DNA of 21,148 bases from a virus, in IMG/VR virus record IMGVR_UViG_3300038716_000043, positions 1-21,148 of that record; one strand, written 5' to 3'. The notes under the pieces were generated by a model. The model did not search any database. It was given only the letters and a program-made list of their open reading frames with translations, and was not told where the DNA came from. Shown here piece by piece: positions 7,501 through 14,442 of the stretch. How positions within the stretch are numbered: position 1 is the stretch's first letter; each line of letters begins with the position of its first letter. Both the position numbers and the translations under genes were made by a program.

Positions 7501-8098
7501 CTAAAGTAAATTTATCAGCAGATTCATCCCATATAATTGCTGCATTATCTCCTGTACTACCTCGTTCTATGATTAACCCTGAATCGTTAGCATTAGAACC
7601 TGCTCCACGATTTAATCCTATAATATTATCTGATACATCTAAATTGGTTTGGTTTACAGTAGTGGTTGTTCCATTTACTGTTAAATCTCCTGATAAAGTA
7701 ATACTTGCCCCTTGTGTTGTACCAGTTAGGGTTGGGGCAGCTAAAGTTTTGTTTGATAAGGTTACTGTATTGGTTAGAGTTACATCTCCTGATGCTGTTA
7801 AGTCAATAGCCCCATCACCTGCATCGTCATAGGCAGCAGATAGATTAGTATGACTTGCATTGGTAACCAACATAGCACCAACTGTGTCTTGTATATATTC
7901 TTGTAAAGTGTCTGAACCGATATATAATTGAGTAGATATTTTAACTTTGTTAGAAGCAATCTGTAAATCTGATGCAGTCCCATCTCCATCATACAAAGTA
8001 CGAAGTGTACCATCTATTCCCCCAGTTTCTCCAGTATGAATTAGCTGAACATAACCCTGATTTACAGGTGTATTACCTATATTTGTATTACTACTCAA
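4538..8098 (-). CDS. Tail fibre/appendage protein with C-terminal S74 intramolecular chaperone
   Basis: 1186 residues, the largest gene here. The N-terminal 250 residues contain Ser/Thr/Leu-rich strands (TLTNTVTLSNKTLAAP, SQTLTNKTLASPTF) typical of phage and marine-virus fibres. From about 520 to 1000, six copies of a GIGT-S/T-P segment recur (near 523, 628, 698, 806, 908 and 996), often preceded by SSGNV. These mark repeated beta units of a trimeric fibre. From about residue 1086 the sequence SDQKLKENVKDIEYGLD, then FIAQEVEQVIPEIV, is the S74 chaperone domain, which promotes trimer folding and then cuts itself off near the SD. The start is TTG at 8098, with AAGGA 8 nt upstream, and overlaps the zinc-ribbon gene. 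Receptor binding is the likely role. Confidence 0.9.
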   Translation of the reverse strand: MSSNTNIGNTPVNQGYVQLIHTGETGGIDGTLRTLYDGDGTASDLQIASNKVKISTQLYIGSDTLQEYIQDTVGAMLVTNASHTNLSAAYDDAGDGAIDLTASGDVTLTNTVTLSNKTLAAPTLTGTTQGASITLSGDLTVNGTTTTVNQTNLDVSDNIIGLNRGAGSNANDSGLIIERGSTGDNAAIIWDESADKFTLGTTTSTPSATGDLTISTGTLVAALEGNADTATKIASITNSDIVQLTSSQTLTNKTLASPTFTGDIDFSDASTPQLNITDTTNTITTRVASSDTNGTVGTVTAHNLNIIRNSVAHFNLFGAYTMHNNGGNDLDFRAKDSSGNVVFKVDAGDSKTHITTLKLDSVSISAIQTGSESFADNDTSLMTSAAIQDKILSYGYTTTGAITALNNATENELVTVGSTTTELDAEANLTFDASSNLDLLSDSGKLRIGANNELELYHNGTNDFIDSGGTAFFIRQGTTEKIKFNSAGNIQFNNAQADINTRFGTTGSTNTLFIDGGTDKVGIGTNSPEGKVHIYNGDASVAPDGDADELVVENSSRSGISILSGEGSTDTGAVIFGSANDAFGAGLQYSYHGNSLKLMTANTGHSLIFSTDNNSEAMRINSSGNVGIGTTSPSFGLQIDGSNFSGDSLKITRGTSEFYVLNANNSYGVLGMSSNHDLQIRTNATTRMTIDNAGLVGIGNTSPDATFHVGDNSSSFTLGTTSGNSIDLLKLETDSANANQLIFSSERVSDGSTWTSTRERIRRRVDTSNMGYIQFGSSFDATNAHMISFGEVGVGDYMGITGDGKIGIGTSTPSSKLQVAGDLKLSIAQDNYIFEAENSTEPAFKYRIYNDGSSSTNAVTFKAGLFYNTTENSTIRYYRGSDGATGYLGFVTNGNERMSINTSGNVGIGTTSPGALLDVGGDADEFALIGRARVGYNSHSDYASFQHRDSATSGGYALLQQNNGATYLNAASGQPIYFRINNSDVMHINSSGNVGIGTTTPATKLHLMSGDLFLTANSTSADSGQGIFWQSTTSGWNTGQALGAIYGKRVDASNGYLRFDTRSSGTTAERMRLINTGALHVINDVVAFSSTPSDQKLKENVKDIEYGLDTIMKLNPKQYDWKKDNRHDIGFIAQEVEQVIPEIVKENEWFDDKIKTMDYEKLTAVLIKAVQEQQQQINKLKEQLNG

Positions 8099-8318
8099 TG
8101 TCTAATTCCTTATATAAATCTTTATCTTTCATTCGTTTATGACCTCTACCGATGTCATCAGAAAATATGGCAGGTTTGCCTATGAGTCTTTCAAGCTGTT
8201 TAGGATTATCACATTCTAATTGCTTGACTTCAGAACAATTCTTGTATTTTTCATCATTTATAGGTTGATGCACCTCAAATATCTTTCCACAATCGCATTT
8301 ATAGTCGTATAATGGCAT
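8091..8318 (-). CDS. FmdB-like zinc ribbon protein
   Basis: 75 residues starting with ATG at 8318, after GAAGGAG. The start MPLYDYKCDCGKIFEVHQPI is the FmdB-type zinc ribbon opening (Y-Y-C-x-C-G-x-x-F-E), with Cys8 and Cys10. A second pair, Cys28 and Cys36, is spaced 7 apart rather than the usual CxxC, so metal binding by that half is less certain. The tail is basic and charged (GRGHKRMKDKDLYKELDIE in two pieces). Such zinc ribbons occur in many phages near head genes, with unproven roles in nucleic acid or protein contact. The last codons hold the ribosome binding site and TTG start of the fibre gene. Confidence 0.75.
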   Translation of the reverse strand: MPLYDYKCDCGKIFEVHQPINDEKYKNCSEVKQLECDNPKQLERLIGKPAIFSDDIGRGHKRMKDKDLYKELDIE

Positions 8319-8355
8319 CTAAATCTCCTTCAAATTACTTTTTTATGGTAATATA

Positions 8356-8375
8356 GGGCTAACCGAAATTAGCCC
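8356..8375 (-). other. Hairpin downstream of the capsid gene
   Basis: Just after the capsid stop, GGGCTAA and TTAGCCC form a perfect 7-bp stem with a 6-nt loop. The RNA after the stem on the minus strand is TATATTACC, not a run of T, so it is not a good intrinsic terminator. It may protect the abundant capsid mRNA 3' end or slightly reduce read-through into the fibre gene. Confidence 0.45.
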
Positions 8376-8405
8376 CATATTGAACCGATTTTCACTTATC
8401 CTAAA

Positions 8406-9242
8406 TTATGGATTTGTGAAGTTCACAACACCTAATGATGTTGAGTTAGCAGCATGTGATAATGCTGCACCGAATAGTACATCTGCTACAACAGAAGTTG
8501 CTAAGTGGTCAATATCATAAGATGATTGAACTCTTGGTGCTACTTGTTGTGCAAAGTACACAGATTGTCTGTTAAAGATAGTTGCTGTTTCATCATTTGA
8601 ACCACCATCATCGTCCCAGTCAGTAGAAGGGAAAACATTTAAGCCATAAGCTGACATGATTTTACCTTGTGCGTGTGGGGCTGCTCCATCTCCTCTAACA
8701 TTAGCATCTGTAAAGTCGCCTAATGATAGTAAAGACATATAAGAAGCAGGTGAACAATATAAGTAGTGTTCTCCATCTGTGTAGTCAAATCCTGCATCAA
8801 GCAGTTTCTGTAAACCAGTTCTAATTAATGCAGTTGTAAATACATTGTCAGAACTTAAAGCAGTATCGTTACCAGTAGCAGATTGTAAAATATCTACTGC
8901 TAAGTAGTTTTCTACTTTTTTAGCTAAAGCATAACCCATTGATTTGGCATAAGCACCAAATAGGTCAGCAGATTCTTGAACTCTTACGATGTCCTCGATT
9001 CTTTTAGCTTCGTAATGATGTTGGTCAACTGTTAATTGAATCACACCATCTGTGTTATTTTGATAAGTTACTGCAGTTCCTGCAGACTTAGCAGCAGCAG
9101 TATCTTCTGCTACTTTAGGGATATTTAAAATATCCCCACCTTCAGCTAACATACTCGAGAAATCTGACACTTGATTACGAAGAACGAATTTTCTTTCTGC
9201 ATAATCTAAAATTGCGTCACGCCACATTTCCGGAATAAAATT
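8406..9242 (-). CDS. Major capsid protein, exon 2 (residues 12-289)
   Basis: The bulk of the major capsid protein. Joined to exon 1 (9490-9522) it gives 289 residues, starting MADGNVTTTTANFIPEMWRD. The sequence (AERKFVLRNQVSDFS, INIPK, VTYQNN, HHYEAKRIEDIVRVQ, then the repeated helices and a C-terminal beta-rich part) fits an HK97-fold coat protein of the type found next to scaffold and MuF genes. It assembles into the icosahedral shell around the scaffold encoded just upstream. The frame is open back to an ATG at 9227, but that has no ribosome binding site and would lose the conserved FIPEM start. No frame join without splicing is possible, since stops interrupt the insert. Gene order scaffold-coat is the standard one. 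Confidence 0.85.
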   Translation of the reverse strand, partial: NFIPEMWRDAILDYAERKFVLRNQVSDFSSMLAEGGDILNIPKVAEDTAAAKSAGTAVTYQNNTDGVIQLTVDQHHYEAKRIEDIVRVQESADLFGAYAKSMGYALAKKVENYLAVDILQSATGNDTALSSDNVFTTALIRTGLQKLLDAGFDYTDGEHYLYCSPASYMSLLSLGDFTDANVRGDGAAPHAQGKIMSAYGLNVFPSTDWDDDGGSNDETATIFNRQSVYFAQQVAPRVQSSYDIDHLATSVVADVLFGAALSHAANSTSLGVVNFTNP

Positions 9243-9489
9243 CTAAATGTTATCGTCAAAGTTTTTTATCATTGACTTCTATATCTTTCAATATAGTTCA
9301 GCATATCTTTTCACTATAAGGTGGCTAACCTTTCTGTGTCGCTGCCTCTTGGAAGTATTATATCTTTTCAACTTCTATGCGTTGCCCCTGAATAATCTTT
9401 GATTATCCTTCGGTTCTGATTCCCATGCCTTTCGGTTTAGAGTTCCAGCTTAATTCAGCGATTTATAGCAGCCAATTTTATCGTTCAGC
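9243..9489 (-). ncRNA. Group I self-splicing intron (247 nt) in the capsid gene
   Basis: In transcript order the insert runs 9489 to 9243 and has stops in all useful frames. Its 5' end carries an internal guide sequence AAAATT-GGCTG (9479-9469). GGCTG pairs with the last five exon bases CAGCT, ending in a U-G wobble at the splice site (P1). AAAATT pairs perfectly with the first six bases of exon 2, AATTTT (P10). The insert ends in G. Splicing joins codons GCT and AAT in phase 0. Inside are an 8-bp hairpin (GGATAATC-AAA-GATTATTC), a second stem (GAAGT/ACTTC), a CC-GAAA-GG tetraloop and an AAGATATGCTGAAC segment like the J8/7-P7 (S) motif. Possible P3 is GCTGA/TTAGC. I could not resolve the full core by eye, and no homing endonuclease is inside. 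Confidence rests on P1, P10 and the restored protein. Confidence 0.85.
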
Positions 9490-9522
9490 AGCTGTAGTTG
9501 TTGTTACATTTCCATCAGCCAT
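9490..9522 (-). CDS. Major capsid protein, exon 1 (residues 1-11)
   Basis: Eleven codons, MADGNVTTTTA, starting with ATG at 9522 with AAGGAGAG upstream, the best ribosome binding site in the head region. Without splicing, translation would continue only AER and stop. It ends exactly with the GCT codon whose U is the last base before the intron. Capsid proteins of this type often begin with a Met-Ala-Asp-Gly or similar Thr-rich leader followed by a FIPE/W segment, so the spliced joint reads naturally. Confidence 0.82.
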
Positions 9523-9545
9523 TTTATTACTCTCCTTTTAAGGTT

Positions 9546-10091
9546 TTAATTTCTATAGCCATCTACTATCTGTTTCCAAAGTTTAGGGTTCTTTCTTGCT
9601 TCCTGTCTGTCTTGTTCTGACAAATCACTCCATTTGCTATTACCAGCAAACTTTCCACTTGAAGTAACCTCTTTGGCATCAGATACTTGCACTTTTTTAT
9701 TTCCCAATCTTTCAATGTGCTTTTCCAACTTTAGTGTTGGCAGGTCTGCATAGATTTCTTGTTCGTCATCTGAAAGTTGGGACAGCAGATGTTCTCGTCT
9801 TTGCTTTTCTTGGATTTGGAATTGTTCTACTACAGGTTTTAACTGTGAGTTTTCTTCCTTCATCTTTTCATACAAAGATTTAAACTCCTCTTTTTCTTCA
9901 AGCTGTTTTTGTTCTTGAAGTTTGAGGTTTTCTTTGAGTTCCTTCAACTCGGCTTCTGCTGCTTGGCTTCTTTGTCTGTATTTCTTGCTTTCTGCAATTA
10001 AGCTACCGACTTCTGATTTTGCATCAGTATTTTCCTGTGTAGGAGTTTCTGCTACTGCTTGTTCTTCTACTTTTACATTTTCTTCGGACAT
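9546..10091 (-). CDS. Capsid scaffolding protein
   Basis: 181 residues starting with ATG at 10091 after AGGAGGG. The N-terminus is acidic and disordered (about 1-30, rich in Glu, Ala, Thr). Residues about 30-115 are a long charged coiled coil (KKYRQRSQAAEAELKELKE and onwards, with many Lys, Glu, Gln). The C-terminal part ends SDLSEQDRQEARKNPKLW with a basic WKQIVDGYRN end when split, typical for coat-binding tails of scaffolds. It directs shell assembly and leaves or is cut before packaging. Position directly upstream of the capsid gene is the main support. No protease is seen nearby. Confidence 0.82.
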   Translation of the reverse strand: MSEENVKVEEQAVAETPTQENTDAKSEVGSLIAESKKYRQRSQAAEAELKELKENLKLQEQKQLEEKEEFKSLYEKMKEENSQLKPVVEQFQIQEKQRREHLLSQLSDDEQEIYADLPTLKLEKHIERLGNKKVQVSDAKEVTSSGKFAGNSKWSDLSEQDRQEARKNPKLWKQIVDGYRN

Positions 10092-10105
10092 TCTGCCCTC
10101 CTATT

Positions 10106-10534
10106 TTATTTACCTATTTTAATCTTGATAGGTTTGCTTTCATATTTCTTTACATTCCTATCAACAATTCTTTGCAAGAATATTGCAGACTTATCTCTAT
10201 TCTTTGGACTTAAATCTGCAATAACATATCCTCTATCTTCATTGGCTTGTACAATAGTTCCATTTTCATATACTAAGGTTGCTCTATCTTTTTTGCCTTC
10301 AGGTCTTATTCTTCTTGCTGTTTCACCACTTAATAACATGGTTACTCTATCACTCTTTCTAAATTTTCCTAATGCACCAGTTGCTTTCTTTGCTGCATAA
10401 TCTTTTGACTTATATTTAAAAATACCATTCTGCATAACACCTTTGTTCATGTCTTTAACAATTAATCCTCTTGCATGAGATGCTAATTGACCATAATTGG
10501 TTTTAGTAAAGTTTGCTATGTCAGATGCTTTCAT
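10106..10534 (-). CDS. Small basic head/neck protein candidate
   Basis: 142 residues starting at the Met of MKASDIANFTKTNYGQLASH; the frame is open upstream to 10561, but that part lies in the MuF gene, and the chosen ATG overlaps its stop (TAATG). It is basic throughout, with blocks KSKDYAAKKATGALGKF, SDRVTMLLSGETARRIRP and AIFLQRIVDRNVKKY. The middle block recalls gpG/gp10-like virion morphogenesis or tail completion proteins, but too weakly to assign. Its place between the MuF-type protein and the scaffold argues for a head assembly or neck role. Confidence 0.65.
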   Translation of the reverse strand: MKASDIANFTKTNYGQLASHARGLIVKDMNKGVMQNGIFKYKSKDYAAKKATGALGKFRKSDRVTMLLSGETARRIRPEGKKDRATLVYENGTIVQANEDRGYVIADLSPKNRDKSAIFLQRIVDRNVKKYESKPIKIKIGK

Positions 10535-11232
10535 TATACTGGTATCCATTCGTGTCTGCAATTAAATCCACCACCATCTGCAAAACTTACAGGTGCTTCT
10601 GCTTCTATTTCTGCCATTGTCATACCTTCGCCTTGCATTTCTAATGTTGCTACACATACATCTCGTGTTACTTCGTCAAGAGGTCCAACATATTCAAACT
10701 TTTGTTCAGGTACATCTTCAAATAACTTTGCAGTAGTTGTTCTTGCAAATCTTGCAAAACTATCTTGCAATAACATTACTTGCTGTTTACTGCTTAGTGC
10801 TTTGCCTACTCCATAGGTTTCTGTAAGCCCTTCCATAATACTTTTAGAACTTGCACCAGTTAGTAATCCACGAAACATAGCAGTTTTTAATTCATTAGCA
10901 TATCGTGTTACTCCTGATGAGATAGTATTTAAATCCAATATTGATAATATCTCTATTGCTTGTACTGCTGTAACTGTTTGTTTGGTTCGTTGTGCAGCAG
11001 TTAAAACATCAAAACTTTTCACTACTTGTTTATCATAACTTCCTTTTACTTTTTTAAGCAAAGCAGGAAATCCTAACTTAGTTAGGTCATCAACAAAGTC
11101 AATCTGTTGGAATGCTTGTGCTAATCCTGCATCATCTAACACTTCCAACCCTGCAAGAACTTTCTCAATCTTATTAAGAAGTTTTTTTTGGATTTTCTCC
11201 ATGTCTTTTTGATAAAAGTCTAATTCAGCCAT
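10534..11232 (-). CDS. MuF-type minor head protein
   Basis: 232 residues starting with ATG at 11232, overlapping the portal stop (TAATG). The N-terminal two thirds is helical (MAELDFYQKDMEKIQKKLL onward). The C-terminal 45 residues carry the family signature: RDVCVATLEMQGEG, then EIEAEAPV, then GGGFNCRHEW, with the paired Cys and His residues. In other phages MuF/SPP1 gp7-like proteins bind the portal and act in head morphogenesis or DNA delivery. No fused toxin or peptidase domain is present. Gene order portal-MuF-scaffold-coat supports the call. Confidence 0.85.
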   Translation of the reverse strand: MAELDFYQKDMEKIQKKLLNKIEKVLAGLEVLDDAGLAQAFQQIDFVDDLTKLGFPALLKKVKGSYDKQVVKSFDVLTAAQRTKQTVTAVQAIEILSILDLNTISSGVTRYANELKTAMFRGLLTGASSKSIMEGLTETYGVGKALSSKQQVMLLQDSFARFARTTTAKLFEDVPEQKFEYVGPLDEVTRDVCVATLEMQGEGMTMAEIEAEAPVSFADGGGFNCRHEWIPV

Positions 11233-12557
11233 TATTGTTGTGCTTTAATGATTTGGTCGATTAATGTTTCTTCTTGTGCTTGTGGTTGTTCTGCATCTAT
11301 CTGTTCCACAATGCCTTGTATTTCTTCTTCCTGTAAGTCAGGATTCTTCTTTCTTAGATAAGATTGTCTTGTTTCTAAATCATTTTGGAATGCCCAAGAA
11401 TAGTATTTGATTTCTTCATCTGTACTCATAGGCACTTCTCTTTCAGCAAAATCTATACTGAACTGGTCACCAAGATTAATACCACCTGATACTTCACAGA
11501 TTCTTTTAGCAATCTCAAATTGTTGTTTCTCAAATGGTCTATAGATTTGTTCTGTATCACTTCTTAGTGCGTCCATTAAATCTAATTGGCTCATTTTCTT
11601 AGATAGTCCTGATTCTTGGCTTTTATCTGCCCAGTTAATTCTTACATTGTTTGCTTGTGCAATACTATCTACCATATACTTGGTTGATTCAATCATCGCT
11701 TGAACATTTGCATTCGGTGTTGCATATTGGAAGTTTGCCCCTTCAGGTAATACTAATGCTTTGTCTTGTCCAAAGTTAATTCGTTGTTCAGTATCTAATC
11801 CTGTGAAAACTGGCTGACCGAGTTGGAATCTTCCATGGAGAGCAAGTTCTGTAAGCATAATGTTAATACTTCTCATACCATCTACTAAGTCTGATGCCCC
11901 TTCTCTAAAGAAATCTCTTGTGAATGGGTGTCTATGTGCTATGTTAAATGGTAAGACATCTCCATAGGGATTTCTATCATCAGGAACAATAGAAGTAATC
12001 TTACCTCTACTGCTAATCATAAAGTGTTTCCCTTCCATATCTTCTGTGTCTTTACTCCAAAACATATATTGTGCATCTTCTGTTCGTGCTTGTAGATGTG
12101 ATTCTGCTTGATACATGATAGCAAAAGGTTCATCTTCGTTTGGTTTAAAGAATGGTGTAAAGAAATGGATTGGTCTATATTTTAGTTTCTTGTTTACATC
12201 GTCCCAATGAGTATATAGTGCTTCTGTACCTAATAAATAAGTCAGTTGCTCAAATTGTTTCATAAACGAATCAAAGTCCCCAATGACTTCATTGTAGTTG
12301 TCGTTAAATCTTACAGGTGCTTGTTGATACACCAATGCTCTCCTTGATATAATGTTTCTTACAAGATTAATATACATTGGTGGGATTTGTGATAAACTAT
12401 CACTATCAAAATATCCTTTAATGTCTTGTTCTAAGTTAATTCCTTCAAAGTAATCAAGAAGTCTTTCTCTTTGTTCCATTTCTGAATTGTGTCCTTCTTC
12501 TATCGTATCCATAAGAAGGTCATACAACATCTTTTCTGTTAAATTATAAATTATCAT
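11232..12557 (-). CDS. Portal protein
   Basis: 441 residues starting with ATG at 12557, overlapping the small membrane protein stop (ATGA). It shows SPP1/DUF-type portal layout: an N-terminal helix with LLDYFEGINLEQDI, then IPPMYINLVRNIISRRALVYQ near 60-80, the beta-rich wing (about 110-215), a clip/stem region with RSINIMLTELALHGRFQLGQP near 235-255, the tunnel part with ADKSQESGLSKKMSQLDL near 310-330, and an acidic Gln/Glu-rich tail (EEEIQGIVEQIDAEQPQAQ). It forms the dodecameric DNA gate at one capsid vertex and is the terminase docking site. Position between terminase and MuF confirms it. Confidence 0.88.
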   Translation of the reverse strand: MIIYNLTEKMLYDLLMDTIEEGHNSEMEQRERLLDYFEGINLEQDIKGYFDSDSLSQIPPMYINLVRNIISRRALVYQQAPVRFNDNYNEVIGDFDSFMKQFEQLTYLLGTEALYTHWDDVNKKLKYRPIHFFTPFFKPNEDEPFAIMYQAESHLQARTEDAQYMFWSKDTEDMEGKHFMISSRGKITSIVPDDRNPYGDVLPFNIAHRHPFTRDFFREGASDLVDGMRSINIMLTELALHGRFQLGQPVFTGLDTEQRINFGQDKALVLPEGANFQYATPNANVQAMIESTKYMVDSIAQANNVRINWADKSQESGLSKKMSQLDLMDALRSDTEQIYRPFEKQQFEIAKRICEVSGGINLGDQFSIDFAEREVPMSTDEEIKYYSWAFQNDLETRQSYLRKKNPDLQEEEIQGIVEQIDAEQPQAQEETLIDQIIKAQQ

Positions 12558-12742
12558 GTTTCATACCTTTTATAAAATTTCATCTCATCAGACTGCATAT
12601 TATCCATATATCTGTCTGTAAACTCTTTAATAAGTTCTTTGTTTTGTTCATCTTCTTTTATACTTAATCGGTATCCCCATACCATAGCACCTAACATACT
12701 AACTATAACCCCAACACAGAACCCTAAACTAAACTCTACCAT
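12554..12742 (-). CDS. Single-span membrane protein between terminase and portal
   Basis: 62 residues if started at ATG 12742 (MVEFSLGFCVGVIVSMLGAM), overlapping the terminase stop by 7 nt. The frame is open upstream to 12859 but only inside the terminase gene. Residues about 3-24 form one membrane helix, followed by a charged cytoplasmic-type tail with EDEQNKELIKEFTDRYMDNM. It overlaps the portal gene (ATGA). I recognise no family. Small membrane genes at this place are seen in other phages without known function. Confidence 0.7.
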   Translation of the reverse strand: MVEFSLGFCVGVIVSMLGAMVWGYRLSIKEDEQNKELIKEFTDRYMDNMQSDEMKFYKRYET

Positions 12743-13929
12743 TCTATTGCCTTTGCTTGTCCTTTGAAGCCATATCGGTAGTCCATTGGATAACATAAAG
12801 CATCCAAAAAGTGTGATAAGGTTTCTGTTTTTAATATCTGTCCATTCTCCATTGTGCAAAGTTCTAAATCTCTAATAAGACTCTTGCATTTAGGATTGAT
12901 AAACAAACGATGCTTACCAGTAGCATCTTCTAACATCTTATTCAAAGCATTTAGTCTGTCCTTTTGAGTAGGATTAGCTTTCTTACTAATGACTGTAAAC
13001 CCAGCTTCTTGTAATATCATGTGGTCAGACTTTGTACTATTACTCGTTCTTGCCTTACCTGCTGGGTCAGGATAGACTGGTAATCCTCTACCTTTTTCTT
13101 GCATTAACTTTGCTAATTCAAATGTATTTGAGTTCTGTAATCCTATTTCATCAAATACATAGACTTCTCCAGCAGTATTCTCGCACATTAGGATAGCAGT
13201 CATATATGATGCTACCCCAAAGTCGATTCCCCAAAACATTCTTGGAGATTTATCCATTACTCTACAATGAATATCTCTACTAAAATTATATGCTGCTCTA
13301 TTTGCAGCAGTTAGAAAACTTGCAAGATATTCTTGCTCAAATGTTCTCTTATCTAAATTCTTTTTAGCATTCTCTACTTCTTCTGAAGAAATAAAGCCAC
13401 CATCTAAGGTAGTAAACTGCCAAGACTTATAATCACTATTCTTAGACTGTCCTTTGACAAACAAATCATAAAAGTGGTTTTGTACACCAGTAGGAGTTCC
13501 TACAAACAGTGCATTACCTTTTGTTTCTGCTAAAGTTGGTTGTATAATCTCTCCCCAAACATTTTCTTTCATATAAGAATACTCATCCATCACTACCATC
13601 GTGGTTGACACTCCACGAAGTGAGTCTGGTTTGTCTGCCCCTTTGAGTTCAATCTTTGCCCCATTGTTAAGAGTAATAGATAGTTCAGTTTCATTAATAC
13701 TGACTTCTTTCTTTGCAAAAATGTCTTTGAGGATACTCCAAGATACCATTTTAGCTTGTCTATATGTTGGAAAGACAATCCATCTTCTTTCATTTGCTTT
13801 AAAAGGTTTTGACAATAAAAATAAAATGGAGAAATAAGACTTTCCCCATCTTCTACCACAGGATAAGATTTTGTATCTTGTCTTGTCATTAAGAATTTCT
13901 TTTCTTGTGGCATCAATCGTCCAATCCAT
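12736..13929 (-). CDS. Terminase large subunit
   Basis: 397 residues starting with ATG at 13929. ATPase motifs are a Walker A at 24-31 (CGRRWGKS), Walker B with MVVMDE at 111-116 and the coupling motif FVGTPTG at 142-148. The C-terminal nuclease has its acidic residues in GIDFG (Asp236), YPDPAG (Asp288) and HFLDAL (Asp376). It pumps DNA through the portal and cuts the concatemer. The start overlaps the candidate small subunit by 17 nt. The protein is complete and of slightly short length for the family (usually 400-550). It is the most secure assignment of the packaging module. Confidence 0.95.
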   Translation of the reverse strand: MDWTIDATRKEILNDKTRYKILSCGRRWGKSYFSILFLLSKPFKANERRWIVFPTYRQAKMVSWSILKDIFAKKEVSINETELSITLNNGAKIELKGADKPDSLRGVSTTMVVMDEYSYMKENVWGEIIQPTLAETKGNALFVGTPTGVQNHFYDLFVKGQSKNSDYKSWQFTTLDGGFISSEEVENAKKNLDKRTFEQEYLASFLTAANRAAYNFSRDIHCRVMDKSPRMFWGIDFGVASYMTAILMCENTAGEVYVFDEIGLQNSNTFELAKLMQEKGRGLPVYPDPAGKARTSNSTKSDHMILQEAGFTVISKKANPTQKDRLNALNKMLEDATGKHRLFINPKCKSLIRDLELCTMENGQILKTETLSHFLDALCYPMDYRYGFKGQAKAIEW

Positions 13930-14287
13930 CTATATCAAATACCTTAATCGGTTCATCTGAAACATCTTTAATTCCTATGCTTTGACTTGGTTTACCCAAG
14001 ATTCTGTCAGCAAGAAAGTTAATTGCAGTCATATTACCATCTAATGCTTCTTCATATACTTTACCTACAACAGCTTCTAACATAGTCTTTTTATCTTCTA
14101 ATTCTACATTAGCTAAATCGGTGATATACTCGTTTAGGGCAAATCCTGATTTAGGTCGTCCATTAGGATTTCCTGATTGCCCTTTTTTCCATTGGTGTTT
14201 TACCAAATGCTTATTTTTTTTATCGCTGTTCTTTTGTTGTTTTACAGCGACTTTCTTTTTTGTTTTAGCTGCAGCCAAACTAATCAC
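13913..14287 (-). CDS. DUF5681-like protein, candidate small terminase
   Basis: 124 residues as drawn from a GTG at 14287. A TTG at 14278 is an equally good start, since GGGGTG lies 6 nt before it. A Lys-rich N-terminus is followed by HQWKKGQSGNPNGRPKSG (about 31-48), the DUF5681 signature found in proteins near phage terminase genes. The rest is helical, with LADRILGKPSQS and an acidic end (FDIDGLDD). Its place immediately before the large terminase, with overlapping frames, suggests the DNA-recognition subunit. DUF5681 proteins are not proven terminases, so this remains inference. Confidence 0.7.
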   Translation of the reverse strand: MISLAAAKTKKKVAVKQQKNSDKKNKHLVKHQWKKGQSGNPNGRPKSGFALNEYITDLANVELEDKKTMLEAVVGKVYEEALDGNMTAINFLADRILGKPSQSIGIKDVSDEPIKVFDIDGLDD

Positions 14288-14442
14288 CCCACTATTTGAA
14301 GGTTATGTTCGTTATTAAAACGAAAGGGAAGGTGTTACCCTTCTACTATATAGGGAAAAAGACTACAAGAAACCCTTAGTAAAGTCTTATAAATGCTTGT
14401 AAGTGTTGATATTGTTGATAAAGATTTTTTTTTGAGGACTAC
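14288..14442 (-). promoter_or_regulatory. Gap before the late genes, presumed late-transcription start region
   Basis: About 155 nt without a gene between the intrinsic terminator and the packaging genes. Since the terminator should stop upstream transcription, the late operon needs a start here. The best -10-like sequences on the minus strand (TATATA near 14352, TATAAG near 14389) lack a matching -35, so no good sigma-70 promoter is visible. The stretch holds one copy of a 15-nt repeat, an AAGACT/AGTCTT dyad followed by TTTTT, and a short GAAGG/CCTTC hairpin. A phage-activated promoter is a plausible reading. Confidence 0.4.

Noticed and set aside
7569-7832. Plus-strand open frames inside the fibre, capsid, terminase and other genes
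   Set aside because: They mirror the composition of the coding strand, lack ribosome binding sites and sit inside strong minus-strand genes.
8406-9227. ATG at 9227 as the start of the capsid protein
   Set aside because: It has no ribosome binding site. The frame continues upstream as NFIPE without a start, and splicing joins it to a well-supported start at 9522.
9202-9300. AAGATATAG...GAAGTC as the conserved S element of the intron
   Set aside because: Only a few bases separate it from an R-like partner, too short for P3' and P8. The CTATAT/ATATAG part fits a P9 hairpin, and AAGATATGCTG just upstream is the better S candidate.
9243-9522. Frameshift, sequencing error or intein as the reason for the split capsid gene
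   Set aside because: The insert is 247 nt with several stops, so neither a simple frameshift nor an intein (which must stay in frame) fits. The P1/P10 pairings point to an intron.
12743-12859. Longer start at 12859 for the membrane protein
   Set aside because: This segment is a shadow of the terminase gene. The ATG at 12742 gives a compact membrane protein overlapping the terminase stop.
14337-14362. T7-like promoter on the plus strand (ACTATATAGGGA)
   Set aside because: Only the core resembles the T7 consensus, the -17 to -8 part does not, and it would transcribe against all genes. No phage RNA polymerase gene is seen.
14366-14396. Second intrinsic terminator (AAGACT/AGTCTT followed by TTTTT)
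   Set aside because: The stem is AT-rich, has an 18-nt loop and lies in the region that must start late transcription. It is probably too weak to terminate.
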